NCBI GenBank assembly: GCA_030040175.1
Contig: JASHUF010000512.1
Location: 1-5,171 of the forward strand
Source of the DNA: Acidobacteriaceae bacterium
GTDB taxonomy: Bacteria; Acidobacteriota; Terriglobia; Terriglobales; Acidobacteriaceae
Direction of reading: 5' to 3'
Length of the DNA stretch: 5,171 nt
Shown here: positions 1 through 5,153 of the stretch, piece after piece
Numbering within the stretch: position 1 is the first letter of the stretch
How the letters are laid out: every line of letters starts with the position of its first letter
The notes under the pieces: model-generated
Databases searched by the model: none
Told to the model about the DNA's origin: nothing
The model's input: only the letters and a program-made list of their open reading frames with translations
Made by a program: the position numbers and the translations under genes

Positions 1-282
1 TCAGGACCAGCTTGATCAGGTGTCTACGATGAGGGTTTCCCTGCCGGACGGACTATCTGCGCGCTCCGCAGTTGCTGCGAAGGAGACACACGAATCCGGT
101 GCAGAGCATCGGCCGGCAGACGCAGATCCGCCGTAGGTCAGGGGGTTGTCTGTCCGTCGGAACGTCATGTCGAAGCCAACGGGCCAACCGCGGCAGATGA
201 GTGTGTCCTAGCAGCCAAGGCTGCGCGCCGGGGGGACTGCGCATCTTGTGGCAACGGCATCCTCCGGTGGAAGCGGCGGCGG
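1..282. other. Left flank without a confident gene
   Basis: Two weak readings compete here. On the plus strand, frame 2 is open from the window edge to a TAG at 134-136, possibly the tail of an upstream gene. It contains an ATG at 29 that overlaps, as ATGA, a TGA ending frame 3 at 30-32. On the minus strand, 16-168 encodes a 50-residue peptide starting MTFRRTDNPL and ending TLIVDT, with two Cys in its middle. Neither has a clear ribosome binding site or a family I recognise. Third-position G+C of the 50-residue frame is about 64%, by hand count, which is uninformative here. I would not annotate either as a definite gene. Confidence 0.3.
211..224. terminator. Short perfect hairpin downstream of the nucleotidyltransferase gene
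   Basis: GCAGCCAAGGCTGC is a perfect inverted repeat. As RNA it would form a 5-bp GC-rich stem closed by a four-base loop. It lies 59 bases past the stop codon of the minus-strand nucleotidyltransferase gene, in a region that may be convergent with a plus-strand gene entering from the left. No T-run follows on either strand, so a terminator role is only a possibility; actinobacterial terminators often lack the T-run. Confidence 0.25.
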
Positions 283-1185
283 TCAGGTTTGGCAGGGCGG
301 GCGGGTCCAGTAGTCGAGGTAGCTGCGGTGCAGCCAGTCGTCGACCCAGCGCCGGTCTGGCTCGGCGGGCACGCTGCTGTCGGCACCGAGCCTGGCCAGG
401 CGGGTCTCGGCATCGGTGACCGCGTCCACGACCTCCGAGAGCGGGATCTCGCCGCGGCGGACCGCGCGCAGGTAGCTGCGGTGCGGTTCGGGTACGGGCA
501 GGGTAATCCGCCCTGTGGTCAGCAGCTCGATGCCCTGCAGCCCGAGGCGCAGCGCATGCATCGCGTACTTGGTGTCATAGCCGTGCACGGCAACCAGTTC
601 CGGCCGGTTGGTGTGCGCACCGGACGCGCCGGTCATCGCCTGCTTCTGGCCGTGCACGTAGCCCAGAAACCGGCGGGCGGCCAGCCGGGACACAAACCGG
701 TGCGCGTTGTCGGTGAGCTCGGCGCCTTGTTTGCTGCGGAACACCACGTCCTGGTCGGGCACGAACAGCACTAGCAGCACCGTCGGGTTGCCGGCCAGTG
801 CCAGCCGCGCCCACTTGCGCGCCGAGTAGATCACCACGTCCAGGTCGCCGGCGCCCGACCGGTTCGCTAGCCTGCCCGGCCGGTCCCACGCGGTGTGCCG
901 TTCGTACTGCTCGAACCGCACCGACGGGCCCTGCCCGCCGATGCCGCTGGGCACCCGGGCCAGGCCGGTGACGAACTCCGGCGGTTCCAGGCACACGCCC
1001 ATCTCGTCCCGGTCGTCCTGACCCGTCACGGCGGTGCCGTGCACCCCTGAGCCGACTTGCACGCGCAGGATCATCCCGGCCTCGGCGATCGCCCGCGCCT
1101 GCTCCGAGGCGTGCGGATGCAAGAAACCGGCCGGCAGCACCCTCGACCCGGCTACCGGAAGCGCGGGAGGCCCGATGGCAGTCAC
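283..1185 (-). CDS. RlaP/YcgL-type nucleotidyltransferase (DNA polymerase beta superfamily)
   Basis: The 300-residue product carries the signature of minimal-type nucleotidyltransferases. A GSGVHG motif (residues 45-50) is followed by DDRDE (57-61), giving metal-binding aspartates, and the third acidic position is probably in GDLDVVIYS (113-121). A conserved HGYDTKYAMHALRL block (201-214) and a helical C-terminus ending WVDDWLHRSYLDYW match the actinobacterial members I recall of the family PF10127/COG3541 (RlaP, YcgL). These transfer a nucleotide to an unknown acceptor; some are linked to RNA ligases in phage RNA repair, but no ligase is visible here. The enzyme should be cytosolic: I see no signal peptide or membrane segment. 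The GTG at 1185 is chosen because an in-frame TAG lies 12 bases upstream and because the helix SEQARAIAEAG preceding the first strand is typical of the fold. An internal ATG at 1074, preceded by GAGG, is the alternative and would remove that helix. Family assignment is good; the substrate is unknown. Confidence 0.88.
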   Translation of the reverse strand: MTAIGPPALPVAGSRVLPAGFLHPHASEQARAIAEAGMILRVQVGSGVHGTAVTGQDDRDEMGVCLEPPEFVTGLARVPSGIGGQGPSVRFEQYERHTAWDRPGRLANRSGAGDLDVVIYSARKWARLALAGNPTVLLVLFVPDQDVVFRSKQGAELTDNAHRFVSRLAARRFLGYVHGQKQAMTGASGAHTNRPELVAVHGYDTKYAMHALRLGLQGIELLTTGRITLPVPEPHRSYLRAVRRGEIPLSEVVDAVTDAETRLARLGADSSVPAEPDRRWVDDWLHRSYLDYWTRPPCQT

Positions 1186-1197
1186 CGGACCGTTCTA
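1186..1197 (-). promoter_or_regulatory. Possible leaderless -10 element of the nucleotidyltransferase gene
   Basis: On the minus strand TAGAAC (1197-1192) sits six bases before the GTG at 1185, so transcription could begin at the start codon itself. No Shine-Dalgarno sequence is visible upstream of this GTG, which fits a leaderless mRNA. The last base of the hexamer departs from the TANNNT pattern and no good -35 is seen, so this is tentative. Confidence 0.3.
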
Positions 1198-1250
1198 GCC
1201 GGCACCCTGGCCGCACCACCAGCAAATATGCGGCGCCGGCGGCCCTAACC

Positions 1251-1266
1251 GCACGCGCAGGCGTGC
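1251..1266. repeat. Inverted repeat GCACGC-N4-GCGTGC
   Basis: A perfect 6-bp inverted repeat with a four-base loop lies between the serine hydrolase and nucleotidyltransferase genes, both on the minus strand. It could end transcription of the hydrolase or act as an operator. No T-run follows. Confidence 0.3.
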
Positions 1267-1303
1267 ATGACAAAGCTCACGGCGCTGCGAAAGAGCCAGT
1301 TCA

Positions 1304-1318
1304 GCCAGCCCGGCTGGC
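1304..1318. repeat. 15-base palindrome, possible terminator of the serine hydrolase gene
   Basis: GCCAGCC-C-GGCTGGC is perfectly palindromic around one base. It begins 101 bases beyond the hydrolase stop codon on the minus strand. Together with the hairpin at 1251-1266 it puts two inverted repeats in this 233-base gap, which otherwise holds no convincing gene. A T-less actinobacterial terminator or an operator are both possible. Confidence 0.3.
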
Positions 1319-1418
1319 ACAAGATTTCTCGGCCGCCATGACGGCATCACCGACGGCGTGACGCTCGCGACAACCGTGCGCCGATCGCCTACCAGTGAGC
1401 AGATGCGCTCCTGGTCGG

Positions 1419-2405
1419 TCAGGTGATCTGCCAAGACGTGCTGGCAGTGATTGCGGCAGCCATGGCTTCCGCCACCGGCAGACCCTGATCGCTACTGATC
1501 ATGAGTGCAGCGCCATTCCGGGCTTGGACCGCGCCGAGCATGAAGGACTGGTAGCCATAGTTGCCGCCGGTATGACCGAAGGTCCGGCGGTCGTCATCGT
1601 CCGATACCCGTAGACCCAGCCCCCAGTCGGCCAGCTGGCGGGTGACCATCCGCCAGGCGAGCTCGGCCGGCAGGATCGCGCCTTGTTCGCCCGCCAGGGC
1701 CGCCTGTATTGCCTGAGCCAGACGCAGCAGGTCGGTAGGCGTGCACCACAGGCCCGCAGCCGCATGCTCCGGATAAATCCGCCAGGACACCGGTCGGCCG
1801 TCAACAAACGGTGCTGCAGCATCGGCGGAATCCGGCTGCGCGTAGCTGGCACTCGTCATGCCCGCGGGCCGCAGAACCAGCTCCGCTGCAAGCTCCGTGA
1901 ACACTCGCCCGGTGACATCTTCAAGAAGCTGCTGCAGAATCTGGTAGCCACCCCCGGAGTATCGCCACTCCCGGCCCGGCGGGCCGTCTCTGCGCACAGC
2001 CGGGGTGTTACAGGGGGGCAGGCCGTCCAGCATGTCGGTCAGGCTGGGCAGCGTCTCGTCCTGCCGGTAGCCGGGGAACCCATCGACAGTGAGCCCGCCG
2101 CCATGACACAGCAGGCGGCGGATGGTCACCGGGTCAGCCCCCTCGCCGCCGGGAAGCTGCCACGAGGTCAGGAACCGGTTGACATCGGTATCCAGGTCCA
2201 GACAGCCGTCGGCGACGAGCCGCAGCGCGACCACGGCCGCCACTGCCTTGCTTATCGACGCAGCCTGGAACAAGGTGCTCGTCTGCACCCCCCACGCTGC
2301 GACGACCTCCTGCTGATCCACTACCGCCGCAATCGATACGGCAGGGACAGCACCCGGATCGGGCCGCGATGCGAACGCGTCAGACAACGCTGCGGCCAGA
2401 CTCAT
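1419..2405 (-). CDS. Serine hydrolase, class C beta-lactamase/esterase family
   Basis: The 328-residue product shows the three active-site motifs of the serine beta-lactamase-like superfamily (PF00144). SISK (50-53) supplies the nucleophile S50 and general base K53 in the usual context FQAASISKAVAA. YSG at 149-151, within RYSGGGYQ, takes the place of the classical YxN. HTG (278-280, in FGHTGGNYGYQS) replaces KTG. This HTG form is usual in esterases, D-aminopeptidases and other non-lactamase members, so hydrolysis of an ester or amide is likelier than true antibiotic resistance. There is no signal peptide, since the N-terminus is MSLAAALSDAFASRPDPG, so it is probably cytoplasmic; a periplasmic-type beta-lactamase would be exported. 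The length is normal and the frame is intact. The ATG at 2405 fits a -10 hexamer seven bases upstream. About 200 bases separate it from genes on either side, so it is probably transcribed alone. The substrate cannot be inferred. Confidence 0.9.
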   Translation of the reverse strand: MSLAAALSDAFASRPDPGAVPAVSIAAVVDQQEVVAAWGVQTSTLFQAASISKAVAAVVALRLVADGCLDLDTDVNRFLTSWQLPGGEGADPVTIRRLLCHGGGLTVDGFPGYRQDETLPSLTDMLDGLPPCNTPAVRRDGPPGREWRYSGGGYQILQQLLEDVTGRVFTELAAELVLRPAGMTSASYAQPDSADAAAPFVDGRPVSWRIYPEHAAAGLWCTPTDLLRLAQAIQAALAGEQGAILPAELAWRMVTRQLADWGLGLRVSDDDDRRTFGHTGGNYGYQSFMLGAVQARNGAALMISSDQGLPVAEAMAAAITASTSWQIT

Positions 2406-2436
2406 GACCCCAAACCTAGCGACGCGCGGCCGCGCG
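2406..2436 (-). promoter_or_regulatory. Leaderless promoter of the serine hydrolase gene with adjacent GC palindrome
   Basis: On the minus strand TAGGTT (2418-2413), a perfect TANNNT -10 match, is followed by seven bases and then the ATG at 2405. This is the spacing expected if the A of the start codon is the transcription start. No Shine-Dalgarno of useful strength is present. Just upstream, CGCGCGGCCGCGCG (2423-2436) is a perfect 14-base palindrome lying where the -10/-35 spacer would be. It could be an operator, or merely GC-rich sequence. No clear -35 is seen. Confidence 0.45.
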
Positions 2437-2557
2437 CAGCGGAAACACCACTCAGCCGTTGACCTTCTCCGGCCGCGAATTCACCCAAGTCAAACGCATA
2501 ATTCTGCGCAGACCCAATGCACTCTACTCGGCAAGATCGACAGTCTGGACACCGTGC

Positions 2558-2582
2558 ACCGTCGGCGGCATGAGCGGACGGT
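2558..2582. terminator. Weak stem-loop after the membrane-protein gene
   Basis: ACCGTC (2558-2563) pairs with GACGGT (2577-2582) across a 13-base loop. It starts 27 bases beyond the stop codon of the minus-strand membrane-protein gene, where a terminator is expected. The stem is only 6 bp and no T-run follows, so support is weak. Confidence 0.22.
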
Positions 2583-2609
2583 TCGATTAAGCAATGCGCT
2601 CGACAAACT

Positions 2610-3350
2610 TCATGCTCGACGACGTTGCTGCGATCGATGAGGGATCCAATCCATGCGCTGCATATATGGAGACCTGCGGCCATTCCTGTGCCTGCGGGTA
2701 AGCATCAGACCGCCATCAGTGTCACGGAAACTTACCTCATAAGTAAGGAGGCGCTGCCACTGGCCGTATCCGTCTCTTATCCGCACCTTGAAGCGTCTCG
2801 GCTCATGGAATTTCCGGTCATTCCCCGGCTCCTTGACAACCTCGTTGCGGGCGTCGTACGGAAAATATGTCGGCCGCTGGGAATTCCGCTGAGCAAACAG
2901 AACTATTTCCGCATCGTCGCCGGCGCTTAGCGTCATGTATTGCACGTTGTCATAAGGCTCCGTGAGCCTGCGCCACAGCAGGAACGCCAGCCGGTCTCCA
3001 TCCTCATCGAGGAGTTCCGCTGTACAGCGCTCAGCCGGATCTCTGGCGACCGGCACTCCTACATAATTTGGACCTACTATTCGCCACCTAAAGAGCTTCA
3101 CTCCCGCGCGCGGAAGCCCAATCCAGCCGCGAATATTCCTCACCCTGATGCCATAGCTATAGTACGAGTCTGGCCCGGTAGCTCCGCCTGACCCGCCGCC
3201 ACACACAATAACCTTCGGTCGTTTGACGTAGAAGCTGGCGAACAATCCGAACGCAAAGCCGAGTACCAGGAAGATCGCCGGAATGCCCCACAGCTGAAAG
3301 ATGGCGGCACCGTTGCTGGTGCTGCCTTGAAGCAGGGTCACCTGATCCAC
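2610..3350 (-). CDS. Single-pass membrane protein with C-terminal beta-rich domain, unknown function
   Basis: I do not recognise a family for this 246-residue protein. Residues about 17-41 (rich in I, F, L, A, G) form one membrane segment, directly followed by KRPK. By the positive-inside rule this puts the short N-terminus outside and the rest in the cytoplasm. A glycine-rich linker (51-59) leads to a soluble part made of alternating hydrophobic strands (for example YGIRVRNIRG 66-75, CTAELLDEDGDRLAFLLW 109-126 and LLTYEVSFRD 201-210). This suggests an immunoglobulin-like beta-sandwich, as in many membrane-anchored binding proteins. The tail after 218 is rich in Arg. No catalytic motif stands out. 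The GTG at 3350 is preceded by AGGA with a seven-base gap, a good ribosome binding site. G+C is about 53-55% in three sampled 60-base lines, against 67-75% in two sampled lines of the nucleotidyltransferase gene, hinting at separate ancestry. Confidence 0.7.
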   Translation of the reverse strand: MDQVTLLQGSTSNGAAIFQLWGIPAIFLVLGFAFGLFASFYVKRPKVIVCGGGSGGATGPDSYYSYGIRVRNIRGWIGLPRAGVKLFRWRIVGPNYVGVPVARDPAERCTAELLDEDGDRLAFLLWRRLTEPYDNVQYMTLSAGDDAEIVLFAQRNSQRPTYFPYDARNEVVKEPGNDRKFHEPRRFKVRIRDGYGQWQRLLTYEVSFRDTDGGLMLTRRHRNGRRSPYMQRMDWIPHRSQQRRRA

Positions 3351-3389
3351 GAGGCCATCCTGTCAAGTCTGATTGCCGTGCGATCTATA
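3351..3389 (-). promoter_or_regulatory. Ribosome binding site and possible -10 element of the membrane-protein gene
   Basis: AGGA (minus strand, 3361-3358) lies seven bases before the GTG at 3350 and supports that start. TATAGAT (3389-3383) further upstream could be a -10 element giving a leader of roughly 27 bases. No -35 at the right distance is apparent, so the promoter part is weak. A TTGACA (3366-3361) also occurs here, but no -10 lies 16-18 bases after it. Confidence 0.35.
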
Positions 3390-3460
3390 GTTCAGCACAA
3401 GCAACGAGCTCTCAAGCTTGCTCTGCGCGCTACGCTCCGACCTCGAGGCCCGGCCCCAGG

Positions 3461-3505
3461 GCTGTTCGCGCTTGGGGTGGGCGCCCAAATTCGCCGACGA
3501 ACAGC
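3461..3505. repeat. Nested stem-loop in the gap between the ART-like and membrane-protein genes
   Basis: GCTGTTCG (3461-3468) is perfectly complementary to CGAACAGC (3498-3505). Within the 29-base loop TTGGG (3472-3476) pairs with CCCAA (3484-3488). The result is a two-tier hairpin in a 211-base non-coding gap, downstream of the ADP-ribosyltransferase-like gene and upstream of the membrane-protein gene on the minus strand. It may be a terminator or an RNA structure in the leader of the next gene. There is no T-run. Confidence 0.35.
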
Positions 3506-3561
3506 GCGTACGAGTCGGAGCAGTAACAGTTCACCGGTTCGCGGCACGAGCGGATGCGCAG

Positions 3562-3993
3562 TCAGCGACCAGCGGGCGGCCAGGTCGCAAGCTGGAGGTG
3601 CTCGGGAGGGATCTTTCCAGGAAAGTACATGTGTCCGGTTCCGGCCTCGAGGAGCTCAGCTCCGGTGATGCCGGTTACCGCCCAGACGTCGACCGGGCCG
3701 CCAGTGTTGTTCAGCTGCACGAACCAGCCGACCTCGAATTCGTCGAGGCACAGGAATACGCCATTTAGCTCCGGCGAATGGCTGCCGGCAATCCCGCGCG
3801 CTGCTCCCATCCGCGTCCAGTCCAGGCCATGGCGGCGAATCGAGTCCCTGTTGGAAGCTGAGCTCACATGAAACAGGGTCTCCACGTGGGCGAGCATAGC
3901 CAACACTCGGCTGACCGGCCGCCACGAGCAGCCCGCACAACGGACAACCATCCCACCGGCGGCAAGAGAGGATGTCCTGGAGCTCGTGCTCAT
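3562..3993 (-). CDS. ADP-ribosyltransferase-like small protein
   Basis: The conserved part, residues about 38-135, has the layout of the ADP-ribosyltransferase/RNA 2'-phosphotransferase fold. ETLFHVSSASNRDSIRRHGL (38-57) resembles the first strand and helix of DarT-like and Tpt1-like proteins, with H42 as the NAD-binding His. GVFLCLDEFEVGWFV (78-92) fits the middle 'gv(y/f)l...' strand and helix, and IPPEHL (128-133) supplies a possible catalytic Glu, E131. These residue roles are inferred from family patterns; the target is unknown. I recall similar uncharacterised actinobacterial proteins with the same RMGAA-G-IAGS and LNNTGGPVDVWAV stretches. It is short, about 100 residues of domain, with no signal peptide or membrane segment. 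The start is uncertain: ATG 3993 and ATG 3897 (residue 33) both lack a good ribosome binding site. A better-placed start at 4036 is one base out of frame. It is divergent from the winged-helix gene, 81 bases away if the 3993 start is used. Confidence 0.65.
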   Translation of the reverse strand: MSTSSRTSSLAAGGMVVRCAGCSWRPVSRVLAMLAHVETLFHVSSASNRDSIRRHGLDWTRMGAARGIAGSHSPELNGVFLCLDEFEVGWFVQLNNTGGPVDVWAVTGITGAELLEAGTGHMYFPGKIPPEHLQLATWPPAGR

Positions 3994-4036
3994 GCTGCTG
4001 CCGATTAGTCGGGTGTCCGCAGCGCACGATCAACAT
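3898..4036 (-). other. Cys/His-rich upstream reading frame, out of register with the ART-like domain
   Basis: The ATG at 4036 opens a frame that reads like real protein for about 45 residues, starting MLIVRCGHPT. It contains C6, H8, C24 and a CPLCG knuckle (C31, C34), a possible zinc site. The AGAAAG just before it is a weak ribosome binding site, only two bases away, and a promoter-like -35/-10 pair lies upstream. After about residue 45 the frame continues only as a shadow of the ADP-ribosyltransferase-like gene. Skipping one base (+1) somewhere around 3946-3880 would join the two into one protein of roughly 155 residues. Possible readings are a frameshift mutation, an assembly error, programmed +1 frameshifting, or a chance frame. 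Confidence 0.35.
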
Positions 4037-4042
4037 TTCTTT

Positions 4043-4060
4043 CTGTCGATCCGCCGACAG
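4043..4060. promoter_or_regulatory. Dyad-symmetric candidate operator CTGTCG-N6-CGACAG
   Basis: Two perfect six-base half-sites are separated by six bases, so their centres are 12 bases apart, roughly one helical turn, as suits a dimeric DNA-binding protein. The site lies between two divergent genes, one of which encodes a winged-helix protein. It abuts the -10 element of the plus-strand gene and covers the -10 edge and leader of the minus-strand gene. A protein bound here could block both. No second full copy was found in the window. Confidence 0.45.
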
Positions 4061-4089
4061 TCATACTGGCACACGTGATACCTCGTCAG
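4060..4089 (-). promoter_or_regulatory. Candidate promoter reading toward the ART-like gene
   Basis: On the minus strand CTGACG (4089-4084) and TATGAC (4065-4060) are 18 bases apart, a plausible -35/-10 pair. Transcription would start near 4053, giving a leader of about 16 bases to the ATG at 4036. This favours 4036 over 3993 as the true start of translation. The -10 lies on the same bases as the -10 of the divergent plus-strand gene. Confidence 0.35.
4062..4075 (+). promoter_or_regulatory. Leaderless -10 element of the winged-helix gene
   Basis: CATACT (4062-4067) is followed by exactly seven bases and then the GTG at 4075, which would be both transcription and translation start. No Shine-Dalgarno sequence precedes the GTG. 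No convincing -35 hexamer is seen 16-18 bases upstream, a common finding for regulated actinobacterial promoters. Confidence 0.4.
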
Positions 4090-5085
4090 GGCCGGCGAGA
4101 CCAGGTACTGGCGATCCTGCGCCGAAGCCGTCTGGCGCTAGATGATGACCAGATCGCTCAAGCCGCAGAGATGAACCGCGTCTATGTGAACGTCATCTGC
4201 CGGCAGCTCGCTGCGGACGGGCTCATCGCGCGAAGCCGCGGCGCTGAGGGCAAGCTCGTCAACGTCGCCGTCCGCGGTGACCTGGGCACACTAGTCGCGC
4301 CAGTCGCAGTCGGGACAGCGAGGCTGAGGACGGGCCGACGCGTGCCAGGCTGGCTGGCTGAGCGGGTCGACGCGCTGGTTGGGAGCTTCCCCGACTGTGT
4401 CGTGGCATTCGAGGCTAGTGGGGCATTCCCTGGTCCGAGCCTGTACTTCCACCTGCGGGCCGTCGAACGGCGCCGACTACACGAGACTGCCAGATCCCTG
4501 CTGGATGACCAGTTGTTCCTTGAATATGCCTACGCCGTACTGCCCGCCTGGGGCATGCACCGAATGGGCGCCCAGGCAGCAAAGGTCGCTGACTTTGCCC
4601 AGATCTCCGCCGCTCTCAGGCAGGAAGAACCAGCATTGCAGCAGCTGTGGCCGCTTCGCATCACGATGCTCAGCCCGCAGTCCGCCGACCATGTCGCAGC
4701 AACCGCTTGGGACATCATCGCCCACGTCAAGGTGAGCACGTCGCGGACCCAGATCGTGGCCGGAAGCAAAATGCTCCATCATCTGCTGCCCGACCTCATC
4801 CCGCCGATCGACCGCCAGTACACATTTAGCTTCTTCACCGGCCAAAAGATGGTGGCTAGCGACCGGGCTGCCTTCCTCGACTGGTACCCGCAGCTGGCGG
4901 CGATAGCGGTGCGGTGCCAACAGCCGATCTATGACGCGATCAAACGTGGAGGCTTCATGGCCACGGGAGAAGCAAAGGTCATTGACAACGCCATCATGGG
5001 TTTCATGCAACAGCGCCGGAAAAGCATCAGCGAACCCGCCAGCTTTCTGGGTGGTCAACCTCAGACCTTCGGAACCGAACTCTAG
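4075..5085 (+). CDS. Winged-helix protein with conserved C-terminal domain of unknown function
   Basis: Residues 5-66 form a winged helix-turn-helix: VLAILRRSRLALDDDQIAQA leads into the recognition helix RVYVNVICRQLAADGLIARS, followed by a short basic wing. A linker (67-90) joins it to a mainly alpha-helical domain (about 91-312). That domain contains GPSLYFHLRAV (120-130), LEYAYAVLPAWGMHRMG (149-165), VAGSKMLHHLLPDLIPPIDRQYT (228-250) and KVIDNAIMGF (301-310). I recall these blocks from uncharacterised bacterial proteins, but know no assigned function; the KMLHHLLPDLIPPID core resembles the KLL-LP-D motif of proteins with a degenerate helix-hairpin-helix fold. It is probably a cytosolic DNA-binding regulator or a DNA-directed effector. 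The GTG at 4075 is supported by a -10 element seven bases upstream and is the first start after the divergent promoter region. The frame is intact to the TAG at 5083. The divergent ADP-ribosyltransferase-like neighbour and the dyad between them suggest control of that gene. Confidence 0.75.
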   Translation: MIPRQGRRDQVLAILRRSRLALDDDQIAQAAEMNRVYVNVICRQLAADGLIARSRGAEGKLVNVAVRGDLGTLVAPVAVGTARLRTGRRVPGWLAERVDALVGSFPDCVVAFEASGAFPGPSLYFHLRAVERRRLHETARSLLDDQLFLEYAYAVLPAWGMHRMGAQAAKVADFAQISAALRQEEPALQQLWPLRITMLSPQSADHVAATAWDIIAHVKVSTSRTQIVAGSKMLHHLLPDLIPPIDRQYTFSFFTGQKMVASDRAAFLDWYPQLAAIAVRCQQPIYDAIKRGGFMATGEAKVIDNAIMGFMQQRRKSISEPASFLGGQPQTFGTEL

Positions 5086-5100
5086 GCCTCGGTACACCGA
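5068..5100. terminator. Alternating CGG/CCG inverted repeats over the stop codon
   Basis: TTCGG-AA-CCGAA (5068-5079) and TCGGT-AC-ACCGA (5089-5100) are each self-complementary. ACCGA (5074-5078) can also pair with TCGGT (5089-5093) across the stop codon of the winged-helix gene. These mutually exclusive short stems might end transcription or form a small RNA switch. They are too short to be sure. Confidence 0.2.
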
Positions 5101-5140
5101 ACCCGCAGCGCAAGCTACTCGCGGCAGAAGCGGATGGATC

Positions 5141-5153
5141 TAAGATCGTGACC
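5141..5153 (+). promoter_or_regulatory. -10 element of a gene leaving the window on the right
   Basis: TAAGAT (5141-5146) is a full TANNNT match and stands seven bases before the GTG at 5154, the same spacing as upstream of the hydrolase and winged-helix genes. A leaderless transcript starting at 5154 is the simplest reading. No -35 is recognisable. Confidence 0.4.

Noticed and set aside
1195..1434. 79-residue minus-strand frame between the hydrolase and nucleotidyltransferase genes, with a C-terminal CWWCG
   Set aside because: Its only start is a TTG that overlaps the hydrolase 3' end, no ribosome binding site is seen, and no family is recognisable.
2538..2556. Similarity to the operator/promoter region at 4055-4077 (shared CGACAGTC and a following TGG-ACAC-GTG pattern)
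   Set aside because: Only one half-site is present; the bases where the other half should lie (2526-2531) do not match CTGTCG.
2402..2683. 93-residue minus-strand frame ending in an ATGA overlap with the hydrolase start
   Set aside because: Any gene beginning ATGA gives such an overlap by chance. The frame shares 74 bases with the end of the membrane-protein gene and shows no recognisable motif.
3461..3505. LexA/SOS box, because GTTCG and CGAAC both occur
   Set aside because: The actinobacterial SOS box reads CGAAC-N4-GTTCG; here the halves are in the opposite order and 29 bases apart.
3418..3768. Plus-strand frames of over 100 residues across the ART-like gene and its downstream gap
   Set aside because: They are antisense to the conserved domain, of low-complexity Arg/Ala/Gly composition, with no recognisable motif.
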